From NCBI GenBank assembly GCA_019448385.1, contig JAGTXO010000009.1, forward strand, positions 124,001 through 188,000: 64,000 bases of DNA, in the 5' to 3' direction. The number at the start of each line of letters is the position of its first letter. The stretch's first letter is position 1. A program made the position numbers and the translations under genes. The notes beneath the pieces were generated by a model, which worked only from the letters and a program-made list of their open reading frames with translations, was not told the DNA's origin and searched no databases. Origin of the DNA: Diacronema lutheri. Lineage: Eukaryota; Haptophyta; Pavlovophyceae; Pavlovales; Pavlovaceae. This document shows, in pieces, positions 10,901-23,600 of the stretch.

Positions 10901-13900
10901 CGATGCGCGACGTCGACGGCGCCCTGCGGCCCTCACCGTTCTGGCCGCGCACACGCCTCGTCTGCGGCCGGCGCCTCGCGCCTCTGCGCCGCGCGGGCGC
11001 GCGCCCGCCGCCCGCACACGCCGCGCCGAGTTCCCGCGCGCGCGCTGCGCAACCCGACAGCGACGCGCCGGCGTGCGCGCCGCGGCGCTCGGCGCCTGTC
11101 GGTGCGCCGCCGCGCGCGCGCGGCCTCTGCGCGGCGCGCGCACGGCGCGTCCTCGACGTCGCCGGCCGCGCGGCGCGGAGCGCGCGCCTCGGCGCGCGCA
11201 TCACGCGCCAGCGCACGCCGGGCCCGTCATCGGAGCCCTGCACGGCCGAGAGGGGCGACGGCGCGGGCGCCGGCGGCATCGGCGCGGCGGCGCCTGACGC
11301 GGCGACGATGCGCGCCACCGGCGCGCGCGCAGCGCGCGCTGCGGCGGCGGCGGTCGGTGGCGCCTCGCGTCTCGCGCGCCGCGCGATGGCAAGCGCCGCC
11401 GCCGCTGCCACCTCCATCGCCGGCGCTACCGCCTCCACCGTCGCCGCCGCCGCCGTTGCCATCGGCGCGGCCGTCACGTCACCGGTGTTCGCCGCGGCGC
11501 GCGGCATGGCGGCCGCATGCGTCGCTGCCTGCGCCCGCCCCACCGCCGCGCAGGCGGCCGCGTCGCGCGCGCTCGGCGCGCTCTTCGTGCTCGTCGACGC
11601 GGCCGACGCGGCGGGCGACAGCGACGCCGCGCTCGGCGCGCTCGCGGCCGCGGTCGACGCGACGGAGCTGCGCCCGCCGCCGGCCTTTTGGCGCGCGGGC
11701 CGCGCCGCGGCGTACGCACCGCGTCCGCCGCCCCTCAACTCGGCGCGGCCGCGCTACAACCGGCGCGCGCGCGCACCTAGCCCTCCCGTCGCGGCCGCGC
11801 GGCGCAATCTCGCGCGCGCGGTGCGCGAGCTCACGCGCGCCGCGCGCGCTGAGCGCGAGCGCGCGCCGGCGCCGCGCGGCGCGCGCGGCGGCGTGCTCCA
11901 CGCGCTGCGCGCGTCGCCCCCCGTGCACGCGCGCGCCGCGCTCGGCACGGACGCGGAGCTGCGCGCGGACATAGCCGCGTTCGCGCGCGCGCGCCGCGAG
12001 CTGCACAGCCTCACCGACGCCGAGGTGGCGGCGCTCGCGCGCCCGGACGGGCCGCCGCTGCCCGTGCGGCTCGCGTGCACGGCGGTCGCGCGCGCGCGCG
12101 GCGTGACCGTGCTGCTCGACATCGTGCCGCGCGGCGGCGGCGCGCCCGAGCGGCTCGTGTGCCGCGCCCGTCGCCACGGCGCCGCCACGCGCACGCCACG
12201 GCCGACAGCCGCCGTTATCGCGCGCGCGCCTCGCATAGCGGCGCGCGTTGGCCACACTGAGCCGGCGCGCGCGTGCGCGGGCGGATCGATCGGGGTCGTG
12301 CGCCTCCGTTCAGCGCGCCGCCGCTCTTGGCGTGGGGCGCGGCTCGACGTGCACACCCGCGAGCGGCTGGCCACACCGGTGCCATGCCACGTCGTGGCCT
12401 GCGCCGCCGCCTCGGCCATCGGCGCGTGCGTCGCTCGCGCGCGGCTTGGGCTTGCACGGCTGGCGCGCGCGTGGCCCTGCGCCTCCGCTCCACTAGCCAC
12501 TGCTGCTGTCGCCTTCGCGCCTGCCGCCGACGGTGTTTTGTGCGCCCCACTAGCCGCTGCTGCTGCCGTCTCGGCGCCTACCGTCGACGGTGTGTTCTGC
12601 GCCCCACTGGGCGCTGCTGCATCCGCCTTCGCGCCTGCCGCCGACGGTGTTTTCCCCGCCGCACTAGCCGCTCCTGCATCCGCCTTCGCGCCTGCCGCCG
12701 ATTTTCCCGCCCCACTAGTTGCTCCTGCATTCGCCTCCGCGCCTGCCACCGACGGCGTTTTCCCCGCGCCACTAGCCGCTCCCGCTGTCGCGTCCGCGCC
12801 TGCCGCCGCGGGCGTGTCTTCCGCCCCACTAGTCGCTGCCGCTGCCGCCTTCCAGGCCGCCTCCGACGGCGTTTTCCCCGCCCCACTAGCCGCTGCCGAT
12901 ACCGCCCTCCAGGCCGCCTCCGACGCCGTTTTCCCCGCTCCACTAGCCGCTGCCGCTGCCGCCCTCCAGGCCGCCTCCGACAGCGTTTTTCCCGCCCCAC
13001 TAGTTGCTCCTGCATTCGCCTCCGCGCCTGCCACCGACGGCGTTTTCCCCGCGCCACTAGCCGCTCCCGCTGTCGCGTCCGCGCCTGCCGCCGCGGGCGT
13101 GTCTTCCGCCCCACTAGCCGCTGCCGATGCCGCCCTCCAGGCCGCCTCCGACGCCGTTTTCCCCGCTCCACTAGCCGCTGCCGCTGCCGCCCTCCAGGCC
13201 GCCTCCGACAGCGTTTTCCCCGCCCCACTAGTTGCTCCTGCATTCGCCTCCGCGCCTGCCACCGACGGCGTTTTCCCCGCGCCACTAGCCGCTCCCGCTG
13301 TCGCGTCCGCGCCTGCCGCCGCGGGCGTGTCTTCCGCCCCACTAGTCGCTGCCGCTGCCGCCTTCCAGGCCGCCTCCGACGGCGTTTTCCCCGCCCCACT
13401 AGCCGCTGCCGATACCGCCCTCCAGGCCGCCTCCGACGCCGTTTTCCCCGCTCCACTAGCCGCTCCACTAGCCGCTGCCGCTGCCGCGTCCGCGCCTGCC
13501 GCCGCGGGCCTGTCTTCCGCCCCACCAGCCATCGCCGCAGCGCCCGCCGCCAACGTGCGCACCGCCAACGTGCCCGTTGCCAACGAGGCTACCACCACCG
13601 AACCAGCCGCCCTGGAGCTTCCCCTCCAACCCGCCAACTCGGCGCTGCTTGCGTGGGCGGGCGACGCGGCTGCGCGCCGGCTGGCCGCCGCCGCCGCGAG
13701 CGCCGGCCTCCCGCAGGCAGAGGTGGAGCGCATCGCCAGCGGCGACATGCTCGCCTCAACCGTCGACGCGTGCTGCGAGGTCGTGCTGCGCGTGCACGGG
13801 CAGGCCGGCGGCGGGCATGTCTGCCACGTGCCGCTCGCCGCGCAACCCGCGGTGTTTCAGGACGGCGCCGAGCGCGCCGCGCTGCTGCACCGCCTGCGCA

Positions 13901-14600
13901 GCGAGGCGACGACGCAGGCTGTCATCGGCGTGTGGAGCCCGTCGGACGAGCGCGGCGGCGCGGGCGGTGACGACGGCGCGCAGCTCGCCTCCGGCCATTT
14001 CACCGCGTTGCGCCTTGTGCGCGTCGCGCGCGCGGGCGAGCATCGCTACGACGCGGTGCTCGTCGACACGCTCGCGTCGCCCTGCAGGCGGGCGCTCGTG
14101 CTCGCCACGGCGATAACTGCCACGCTGCACGCGGCGGGTCTCGACATTTCGCGCGTGCGCCGCGCGCGGCTGCTCGACGAGGCGGCGCAGCGTGGCGCGA
14201 CGTGCGGCCTCGCGATAGTGGGCGCACTCAACGACGCGCTCGCCGCGGCGGGCTGCTCGTCCGCGCCGCGCACGTTCAGCGTGGCGGACATGTACGCTGT
14301 CGGCGAGCGCCTCCGCGTCGCGCTGACCGGCGCGGCCAGCGATCGTGCGCCGGGCGGCGTCTGCGCGGGCACGAGCGCAGTGCGTGGCGGGGGCAGCCCC
14401 GATCGCGCCGAAACGCCGCCGCAGACGCGCGGCGCCAAGGCCGCCGCTGGCGTCACCGCCGCCGCCACCGCCGCCGCCACGCCGCCGCCGCCCGCGCTGG
14501 GCGCCGCCGCCGCCGCCACCGCCGCCGCCGCCGCTGCTGCCGCCGCCGTGGCCGCGCCGCCACCGCCGCCACCGCCGCCGCCGGCCGGCGACGCGGGCGA

Positions 14601-14690
<90 letters not shown>

Positions 14691-17600
14691 GCGCACATTC
14701 TTGAAGCTCGCGCCCAGGGCGCGCGCGGCCGCCTCGGCGCGTGAGGCGTTGCGCGCCGCGTGTGCGCGCGCGGACGCGGCGGCGTCGTCACACGCGTCGG
14801 CGCCGCACGCGCCCGCCGGTGCGCGCCGCCGGCGGCGCGCGGGCGCAGGCGAGCTGGCGCTCGCGGCCGCGCGCGCGCTCGCCTCGACGGAGCACGGCGA
14901 TTTGACGGACGACGCGCTCGAGGCCGCCGTCGAGCAGGAGCTGGGCGACGAGCGCGGCCAACTGCTGCTGTGCACGCGGGGCGCAGCGGCGCAAAGGCCC
15001 GCGCTTTGCCGGCTCCTGAAGCACGCGTGCGCGTCGGCGCGCGCGGCGAAGCGCGCGCAATTCACGGTGTTCGTCGTGCGCGCGGCCACGCGCGGCGAGC
15101 GGGGGGGCGCCGCCGCGAGGCGCGTGGACTCGGTGGTCGAGCTGTCGTGCGCGCTGCACGAGAAGGCGGGCGCGCTCGGCGGCCTCCAGAGCGTCTGTGT
15201 GCGTGGCTTCGCCCTCGAGCGCCGCCGGACGCTCGACGCTGGCGCCGAGGCCGGCGCGTCCGCCATCGGCCAGGACGAGCAGGTCGAGGCAGAGGCGGGC
15301 GAGGCGTGCGTCGCCGGCGTGACGATGGCCAAGCAGCTGCGTCAGTTTGCCGAGCAAGCTGCCCGCGACGACGTGCTCTTCCACGTCGCCGTGTCCGAGG
15401 CCGACGCCCACGCCCGGCTGGCGCGCGTTGCGGGTGACGATGTCGGCGCGTACAGCGTCGTGCTCGCAGTCGCCGGGCTCGTCTGGCTGGCCAAGGCCGA
15501 CGAGATTGCGCCGGCGGCCGCCCAGTCCGCCGCCGTGCCGCCCGCCGCCCCGCCTGCAGCCGCCACGTCCGCCGACGCCGAGCGCGACGCCTCGCCTTCC
15601 GACCGCCTGCGCGCGCTGACGCTCGCCGTGCGAGTCGCGCTCGCGCGCGGCGTGCTGCGCCACCTCCTCGCCGACGCGTCGCCGGGCGCGTCCGCGACCG
15701 CTGGCGGTAGTTGCGCGACGCCCGTCGAGGCGGCCGCGTCCGACGCCGCGCCGCCCGCCACGGGCGTCGTGACGAGTGGCGTTGCGGCGGGCGCTGTGGC
15801 GGCCGCACCGGCTGCTGCGGGCGGTGCGACGGCGGGTGCATCGCCCATCGCGCGGCCGGCGAAGCGCGCGCGGCGCACGCTCACCGCCGCTCCAGCCGCC
15901 TCGGCCGTTGCGGCCGCTGGAGGCGCACGCGCTGGCGCACGCGGCGCGGCCGGCGTGCCTCGCGCGCGCGCCGCGCGCGCGCCGGCCGAGTACGTCTGGC
16001 TTGCCATCGCGCGCCGGATGCTGGCGGCGCGACACGCGGCGGCCGCGGGCGGCGACTTTGTCGCGTCGTGCGTCGCCGCGATGCAGGCCGAGTACGGCGA
16101 CGGCTGTGCCGTCGTCGTCGGCGACGCGCCTGATGACGCCTTGGTCGAGGCTGCGGCGGCGGCGCTGCTCGAGGGCAAGCACGCGGCGGTGAGCCTCGGC
16201 TGCGTCGACCGGCCGGCGGTGCTCGTCGTGCAGCGCGCCGTGGACGCGCCCACGTCGCGCGTGCACGGGTGGTGCGCGCACGCGGCGGGCGCCGCCGAGT
16301 TTGACGAGGGCGCCGCGCGCGACGTGTTCAACGCGATCGTCGAGCGCGCGTGGGCGCTGCGTCCGGACCCGGCCGACGGCAGCCCGCCGCCCACGCGCAC
16401 GTGGGAGGTCGAGCGCATCGCTGACGACGCGCCCGACCAGGCGGGCGTGGCCGCGCTGCGCGTGCTCTACGCGCTCGTCGCGGCGCACGGCCGCTACCGC
16501 TCGGCCGCCGCGCTCTTTGGCGCGCTCGCGCAGCTGCACGCGCCCGACGCCGCCGGCGCGCGCGCGGAGGTCGTCGCGGCGGCGTGCGCGGTGCCGCCCG
16601 GCGCGCGGCCGGGCGCCGCGCCGGCGGCCGCGCGGGACGACGCGAGGGAGCGCGCATGGGAGGACGCTCAGATCGCCGCGCTCGCCGTCGGCGCGGACGC
16701 TGCGCGCAGGCGTGTCGCGCCCGTGCGCGCGCTCGTCGACGCGCTCGGCACGCCACCGACCTCGGCGATCACGGGCGGGCCGGCGGTGCGGCTCGCGGGC
16801 GCGGGCGACGGCGGCCACGGTGTGCGGTGGGGGGGCGGGCAGGCGGCGACGCCCGCCGAGCAGCTGCCGAGGGAGCTGCTGCGCGCCTACCACGAGGCGG
16901 TGCTGTGCGTCACGCCCGGCAGCCTCCAGCTCGGCCCGGCGGCGCTCGACGCGGTCACGCGGCCGCGCAAAAACGACACGCTGGAAGGCCTCCTCGCGCG
17001 CGTCAGCTGGCAGTGCGGCGCGAGGGCGAGCACGTGCGCCATGCTCGCAACGTTTTCCGAGCAGGCGGGCACCGGCTCGCGCGTCGCGCTCAAGGCCCTC
17101 CGCACGAGCTCCGACCTGGCCGGGCTGACGGCGGCTGCGGTCGGGCAGCAGGCGCCGCAGACGCCGCCGCCGCCGCTGCTCGTGATGCTCGGCCGCTGCC
17201 CCAGCCCGCTCGTCGGCGGCGGCCTCTTCCCGCCCGACCGCGCGACGGGCGAGCCGGCGGTGCACGCGGCGACGTCCGAGCTCGCCGTCGAGCTGCTGCG
17301 CGACGCGCGCGCGCTGGCCGGCACGGACGGGCGGCTCGTCGTGCTGTGCCTCGAGGCGTCCAACCCGCTCTGGTTCTGCCCCAAGGTGCGCGAGCTCGAG
17401 CTGCCGCGGACGCGGTCGGACGGCGTGCGCGCGTCCGGCTGCACCTGCCCTGCGACGTGCAGCGATGCGCGCGGCGCGGCGGGTGGCGCTGCCCGCGGCG
17501 CATCGACGCGGCCGGCGGCGCGCGCGATCAACAAGGCGGTGCTCGACCACTTCGTCGCGCTTTTCGGCCGCGAGGGCTTCGCGACCTTTGAGTTTGCGGG

Positions 17601-20600
17601 CGGCGGCGAGGCGAGCTGGCTGTGCGACAGCGCGGCCGGCAAGACGACCATCGCGGCGTGCGCGTCGCTGCCGCCGCGCATGGGCGATGGGCAGCTGGCC
17701 ATCCGGCGGCACACGCTCGGCACGGGCGCCGGCGCGCCGGCGCACGCCGTCGTCTCGCTCCGCGTCGCGCACGTGAGCCACGCCATCCGCCGCGCGGCGG
17801 ACGACGGCGGCGCGCGCGCCGAGCGGATGGCGCGCGCCGCGCGCGCGTTTTGCGATGTGGCGGCCGCGCTGCGCGTCGACGCGATCCTGGCGGAGGTGCC
17901 CGAGGACCGCCCGACGGGCACGCCCTTCCTTGGCGGGCTGCTCAAATTTTGGGACAAACGCAACGGGAGCTGGACGGCGCCAGCCACGCTCGCGCTCGGA
18001 GACGTGCGCGAGGTGGCCAAGCGGACGGCCGACGCAGCGGCCGGCCGAGCGGACGAGGTCCCTGCGGCTGGCCGTCCGCAGGTCGCGGCGCGCGCGTGCG
18101 CTGGCGCGATTGGCGGCGGCGCGGGCGCGGCGGGCGCCTCGGACGCTGCGCCCCGTGCACTGGCGGGCGCGTCGGGTGCGCGCACGGACGGCGGCCCTGC
18201 CGACGCACCGCGCCAGCTGGAGAGCCGCTACGGCGAGGCGAGCAAGCTCGACCTACCCCAAGATTCCACTACGGGCTGCGTCCTCGACGCTCGCGAGGCC
18301 CAGGACCGCGCGCGCGTGCCTGCTGCGCCCGACGGCACAGCGCTGCGCCGCGTGCTCGACGCCGTCGGCGCGGGCGCGCCCGCGCAGCGCAGCCCGCGCT
18401 GGCACGACGAGCGATGGGAGGAGGTCACGGGCAGCAAGGTTGGCGACGTCGTGAACGACAACGCCGGCGTCGCGCACGAGACGCTCACCGACGAGTACGT
18501 GCACCGGCGGCGGCGCGAGGTGCGGACCAAGGCGACGACCGCGGGCATCCTCGGCGAGGCCGTCGCGCTGCGCAAGCTGGCGGCCGCGTACGGCATCACC
18601 GTCGTGTGCAACCTGCCGATGGTGCGTGCGGACCCGCACGACAAGAGCGCGTCGTTCGCCTTCTCGCCGGACGGGCTCGCCATCCTCCCCGAAAACAACG
18701 AGCAGGTCCTCGTCGAGGTGAAGACGCTCACCAAGGCGGGCGCCACGGCGCACGAGGACGGGCCGCCGCAGCCGCACCGCGATCAGCTGCAGCTCGGCAT
18801 GCACGTCCTCGGCGTGAGCAAAGCGCTCTATGTGCAGTACCTCAGGCACGAGGACCGGATCGTCGTGCACGTCGTGACGCGCGGCGCCGGCTGGCTTGCA
18901 TTCGCGCAGCCGAGGGTGCAGGCCTTCTGGGCGCGCGTCGTCGAGCGGCGCGCGCGGCTCGAGCGCGCGCGCGCCGACCACCCGGCTGCGAGCCGGCGGC
19001 ACCGGCGGCAGCAGACGCCGGCCGGGCCGCCGCTCGTGCTCGCGCTGGACGGGCGCATCCCCGCCGCGCGCGCCGCCGCGCTGCACGCCGTCGCGCACGG
19101 CACCGCGAGCGCGGCGGCGGTGACGGCGGCGGCGGCGACGGGCGGCGCGACGGCGTTGCAAGACGCGATCGCGGCGCTGCGCGCGCCCGTCGGCAATGCG
19201 GCGATCGACAGCGCAGCGCGTGCGGAGCGCGCGGCCGTCGAGCGGGCGATCGCGTACCTCGGGCAGCCGGCAGGCGACGCCGCCGCCCGCGGCACGGCCG
19301 AGGCGGCCGAGGAGGAGAGGACGGTCGACGCCGACATCTGCGCGTTGCTGCACCAGCTCGGCGCGAGCGTGGCGCACGTGCACGTCGAGGACGCGGATTG
19401 CGTCACGCGTGAGCACTGGGGCGGGGCGGTGCTCGCTGCAGCGGGCGACCCGTCGAGCGCCCCCGCCATTTCGAGCGTCATCGTCGCGCACATCGTGCGC
19501 CTCGCCGGCTTTGGCGTCGAGCTCCCGCAGTCGATTCGCGTCGCCCCCAGCACGGCCGACTGGCACGAGGGCTGGCTCGACGTGCAGTGCGTGCTGCTGC
19601 GCACGCGCCGGCGCGGGCGGCGCGACGACGACTTTGTGGCCGTCGTCAGGCGCGGTGGGCGCTGGTTTGCGTGCGAGCCCGGCCGCGCGCGGCGGCTGCA
19701 GTGGCGGTCGGTCCTGCGCCGCGCGCGCGGCGGCGTCGACGGGACCGGCGAGGAGGCGTTCGCGGTCGTCTACGTGCGGCGCGGCGACGCGGCCGGCGAC
19801 GCGGCTGGCGACGCGCAGGCCGAACGGGCGCGCGGCGGGCGCGCGCGCAGGCGCACGCGCGGCGGCACGCGCAAGCGCAAGCGCGGCGCCTCCGCCGGGC
19901 TCGAGGCGGCCGCGCCCGCCGGCGCGCCGGCGGGCGCTGCTCACCGCCCGCCCGCCAGGCGTGCCACGGTCGCCGCGCGCACCACGCGCTCTGTGACCGA
20001 CGCGCGGCACTCGGCGCCTGCCGCCACGGTTGCACCTGTCTTCGACTGGCGCGCCGGCCGCCCGCCCCCTGCCGCCGCCGCCGCCGCCAAGCGCGGCCAG
20101 GCGCTCGAGCCGGGGCAGTTCGCGCGGCCGCGTGGGCGCGCGCCATGGGGCAAGGTCTGGGACAGAGTCTCGGGTGCGTGGGCGGACAAGCCGACTGGTG
20201 CTGCCGTCGCCGCCGCGCCGCCGCCGCTGCCGCCCGCCGCCGCGCCGCCGCCCGCCGCCGCGCCGCCGCCCACCGCCGCGCCGCCGCCCGCCGCCGCGCC
20301 GCCGCCCGCCGTCGCGCCGCCGCCCGCCGCCGCGCCGCCGCCGCCGCCGCCACCGGCGGCGCTCAACCGCTGGCAGCACGTCGGCGCGGGCGGCAGCGCG
20401 GCGGGCCGGCGGCTCGCGGCCATCGCACGGCGGCAGCGCGGCGTGCGCGCGCCGCCGCCCGCCGCGCGCTTCCTCGCCACGCTGCCGCCACCGCCACGCG
20501 ACGGCCTCGCGCGCACGAGCAAGCAGGCGCGCGCGAGGCGCAACGCGGACGGACGGCCGGCGCACGCGCGCGCGGCCAACGCGCGCGCCTTCTACCGCGG

Positions 20601-23600
20601 CGTGGAGCTCGGCGTGCACGCGACGCGCGCCATCGTCGACGCGCGCCACGCCGACCTGCCGCAGGCCGTCTTCGTGGCGGAGGCGCGGGCGATCGTCGCG
20701 CGCTCCGCCGGCGGCGGCGCGCTGCTCGCGCCGGACGACGTGCGCGACCTGTGCGACGCGCAGACGGACGCCGATCGCGCTGCGATCTGGGCGTCGGTGG
20801 GCGCGCACGAGGCGACGCGCATCTTCGCGCTCGTCACGCGCAACGCGAGCTTGGCGGGCGCGGCGCTGCTCGTGCTGCACACGCCGGCGGGCGCGCCGGC
20901 GCGCGCGCTCGGGCTCGTGGCGACGCGCTCGCGCGCGCCGTCGACGGGCGCGCCGCGCGACGCGCACAGGGCGCTGGTGCAGCGGTTGGACGTGCTGATG
21001 GACGCGATCGCCGCGGCGCGAGGCGCGTCGCCGCTCGAGCTCGAGCTCGCGCTCGCGCCCGAGCCGCAGAGCGCGTGCAACGCGCGTGCGGCCGCGCTGC
21101 TCTGCCTGCAGGCCGTCGCGGACGCGAGCGGCCGTCCCGCCGCTGAGGACGCGCTGGCCGCGCTCGACGACGCGCGCGGCATCGACCGGCACTGCCACGC
21201 CGTCCGGCAGCAGATCGAGGCGAAGCTCGCGTGGCGGCGCGCCGACGGCGCCGTCGGCGTTGACGGCGCCGACGGCGCGCCCGCGCTCGCGCCTGCCGCC
21301 GCACCGCCGGCGTGCGCGCCGGCGCACGCTGCCGGCGAGGCGGCGGTCGACCAGGCGATCGTCACGCGGGTGCGCGACGCGCTGCGCGCGTGGGCGACGA
21401 CTGGCACCGCGCCCAGCGCGGCGGTGCTCGACGACGCCTGCGCCGCGTACACGGCCCGCGCACGCGCGCGCAAGGACGCGCGCACGGCGCTGGGCCCGAC
21501 GCGCGCGGCCGAGCTGCTCGCCGCGGCCGCGCGCGGCGGAGCCGACGGGGCGGATGCCGCGCGCGCGCTGCTCGGCGGCACGCCGCGCCTGCTCGTCGTG
21601 CTCCTCTGCGTGCCCGTCGCCGCGCCGTCCGGCGAGCCGCCGCGCCCGGTCGGGCTGCTCGTCGCCGACCGGCCGACGGACGACTCGCGCCCGGCCGCGC
21701 TCGTGCGCTACGACTTTGCGCCGCTCGACGCGGACGTGGCCGTCGCGGTCGGCGCGCATGCCGTCGCGCTGGCCACTGCGATCTGGCCGCTGCTCGCGGC
21801 CGAGGGGGAGCCGCAGCCATCGCCCGTCGTGCGCTCGCAGCCGCGCGGCGGCGACGATGGCGCGCGTGCGCTCGCAACGTTCGCGTGCCTCGACGCGCTG
21901 ATGACCGCCAGCGTCGGCGCGCACGGCCTCGCGGGCGGCGCGGGCATGCTGCCCGCGCTGGTCGCGCGAGGCGCCGCGGCCACCCAGCGCGAGCGGCAGC
22001 TGCGCGCGGCCGCCGAGAGGCTGGGCGGCACGGTCGCTGGGTGGCCGGACACGGGCGCGAGCGCGGCGGGCGCGAGCGTCGACGAGGAGGCGCGCACGTA
22101 CGAGGTCGAGACGGTCGTCGGCGAGCGCCGCAAGGCGGGCAAGAGGGTGACGTTCCAGTTCCGGATCAGGTGGCTGGGCAACGACGAGAGCGCCGACACG
22201 TGGGAGCCTGAGGCCAACGTGAGCAGCGACCTCGTCGCCCAGTTCCGCACGACGCGCGACGAGCAGAAGCGGCGCGCGGGCGGATCGGGCAGCGGCAGCG
22301 GCGGCGCGGGCGCGGCGTCGGCATTGGCGTCGGCGCCGCTTCGCGCGCACGGCGTGTCGGGCGCCGCGGGCAAGCGCGCCGCGGCGGGTGCCGCCGCGAG
22401 CGCGCGCGACGCCGCGCGCGCGCGCGCGCCGAGCGTTCCCCGCGCGCGCGGCGTCGAGAGCGCGCGCGTGGACGAGCCCGCTGCGCCGAGCGCGCGCGCC
22501 GCCGGCGGCGCGACGGCGCGCACGCGCGGCAGCGTGCTCCCGGGCTTCGTGGTCAAGCGCTCGACGCTCAACGCGGGGCCGCAGGCGGTGACGGCGCAGC
22601 CCGGTGCGCGGAAGGAGCTGCGGCGCATCGCGGCGGCCGTGCACAAGCTCACGACACAGGCGTACCGCGTCATCAACAAGGTGGTGCGCGACGAGGCTGC
22701 GGTGGCGAGCGCGCAGGCCGCCGGCGCGGCGTCGGGCGGCCCGTCGACCAGCGTGCACACGTCGACCACGATGGACAAGGGAACCGTCCGTGCGATCTTC
22801 TCGGCCATCGGCTGGCACAAGGACGAGAGCACGTACGGTGCAGCGCCCCGAGGCAAGCCCGCCGAGCAAGCCGCCGCGCAGACCAAGGCGGCGACGGCGC
22901 GCGCCGTCGGCGAGATGGCCGAGGGCGTCCAGCCCGTCTGCGCGGTGGGCCTCACGGAGATCCTCGAGGCGGAGGCGACGCAGGTGTCCACCGCGTGCCT
23001 GATGCATCCATCGCGCGTCGTGAACGGGCTGCTCCGCGACGTCGTCCGCGCGGCAGTCGAGCGCGACGAGGCGCTCGTCGCGCTGCCCGAGATGCAGCGA
23101 AACGCGCGCGTGCGCGAGCTGTGCGAGCGGCTGCTGCGCGGCGACGTGGAGGGCGCGCGCGTCGGCTGCCCCGCCGCGCTCGACCGCCACCTGCCCGACA
23201 TGGTCCTCCACAAGATCGACTACAAGTGCACGCCCACGAAAAGGTGGAACTACGACCGGCACACGACGCGCTACTTCCTCGTGCAGATCCGCACCCTGCA
23301 GCACGTGGCCGAGGGGCAGGCGCTGCTCTGCCGGCTCGCGCACATCCACACGCAGCTGACCGGACGGCCGCCGCGGTACAATGTGGCGCCGCTGCGCACG
23401 CACAATGTGCGCGCGAGGCGTGGCTGCCGCTGCCGCCGCCGAGCGCCCAAGCGCGCGCGCCGCCGCCGTGCGCGCCGCCCCGCGGCCAGGTTGGTCACGC
23501 GCCCGCGCGCTCGCGCGCCGCGCGCTGCGCGCAGGTGCCGCGCAACGTGCGCCTCGCCGCGAGCGCCATCTGGGTGACGCTTTCGGATGACGAGCGCAAG

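Noticed and set aside
8505-23403. Long minus-strand frames opposite the giant gene (for example 8505-11738 and 18253-23403)
   Set aside because: They are Arg/Ala/Pro-rich, lack motifs and mirror the GC-rich codons of the plus-strand gene, which has recognisable domains.
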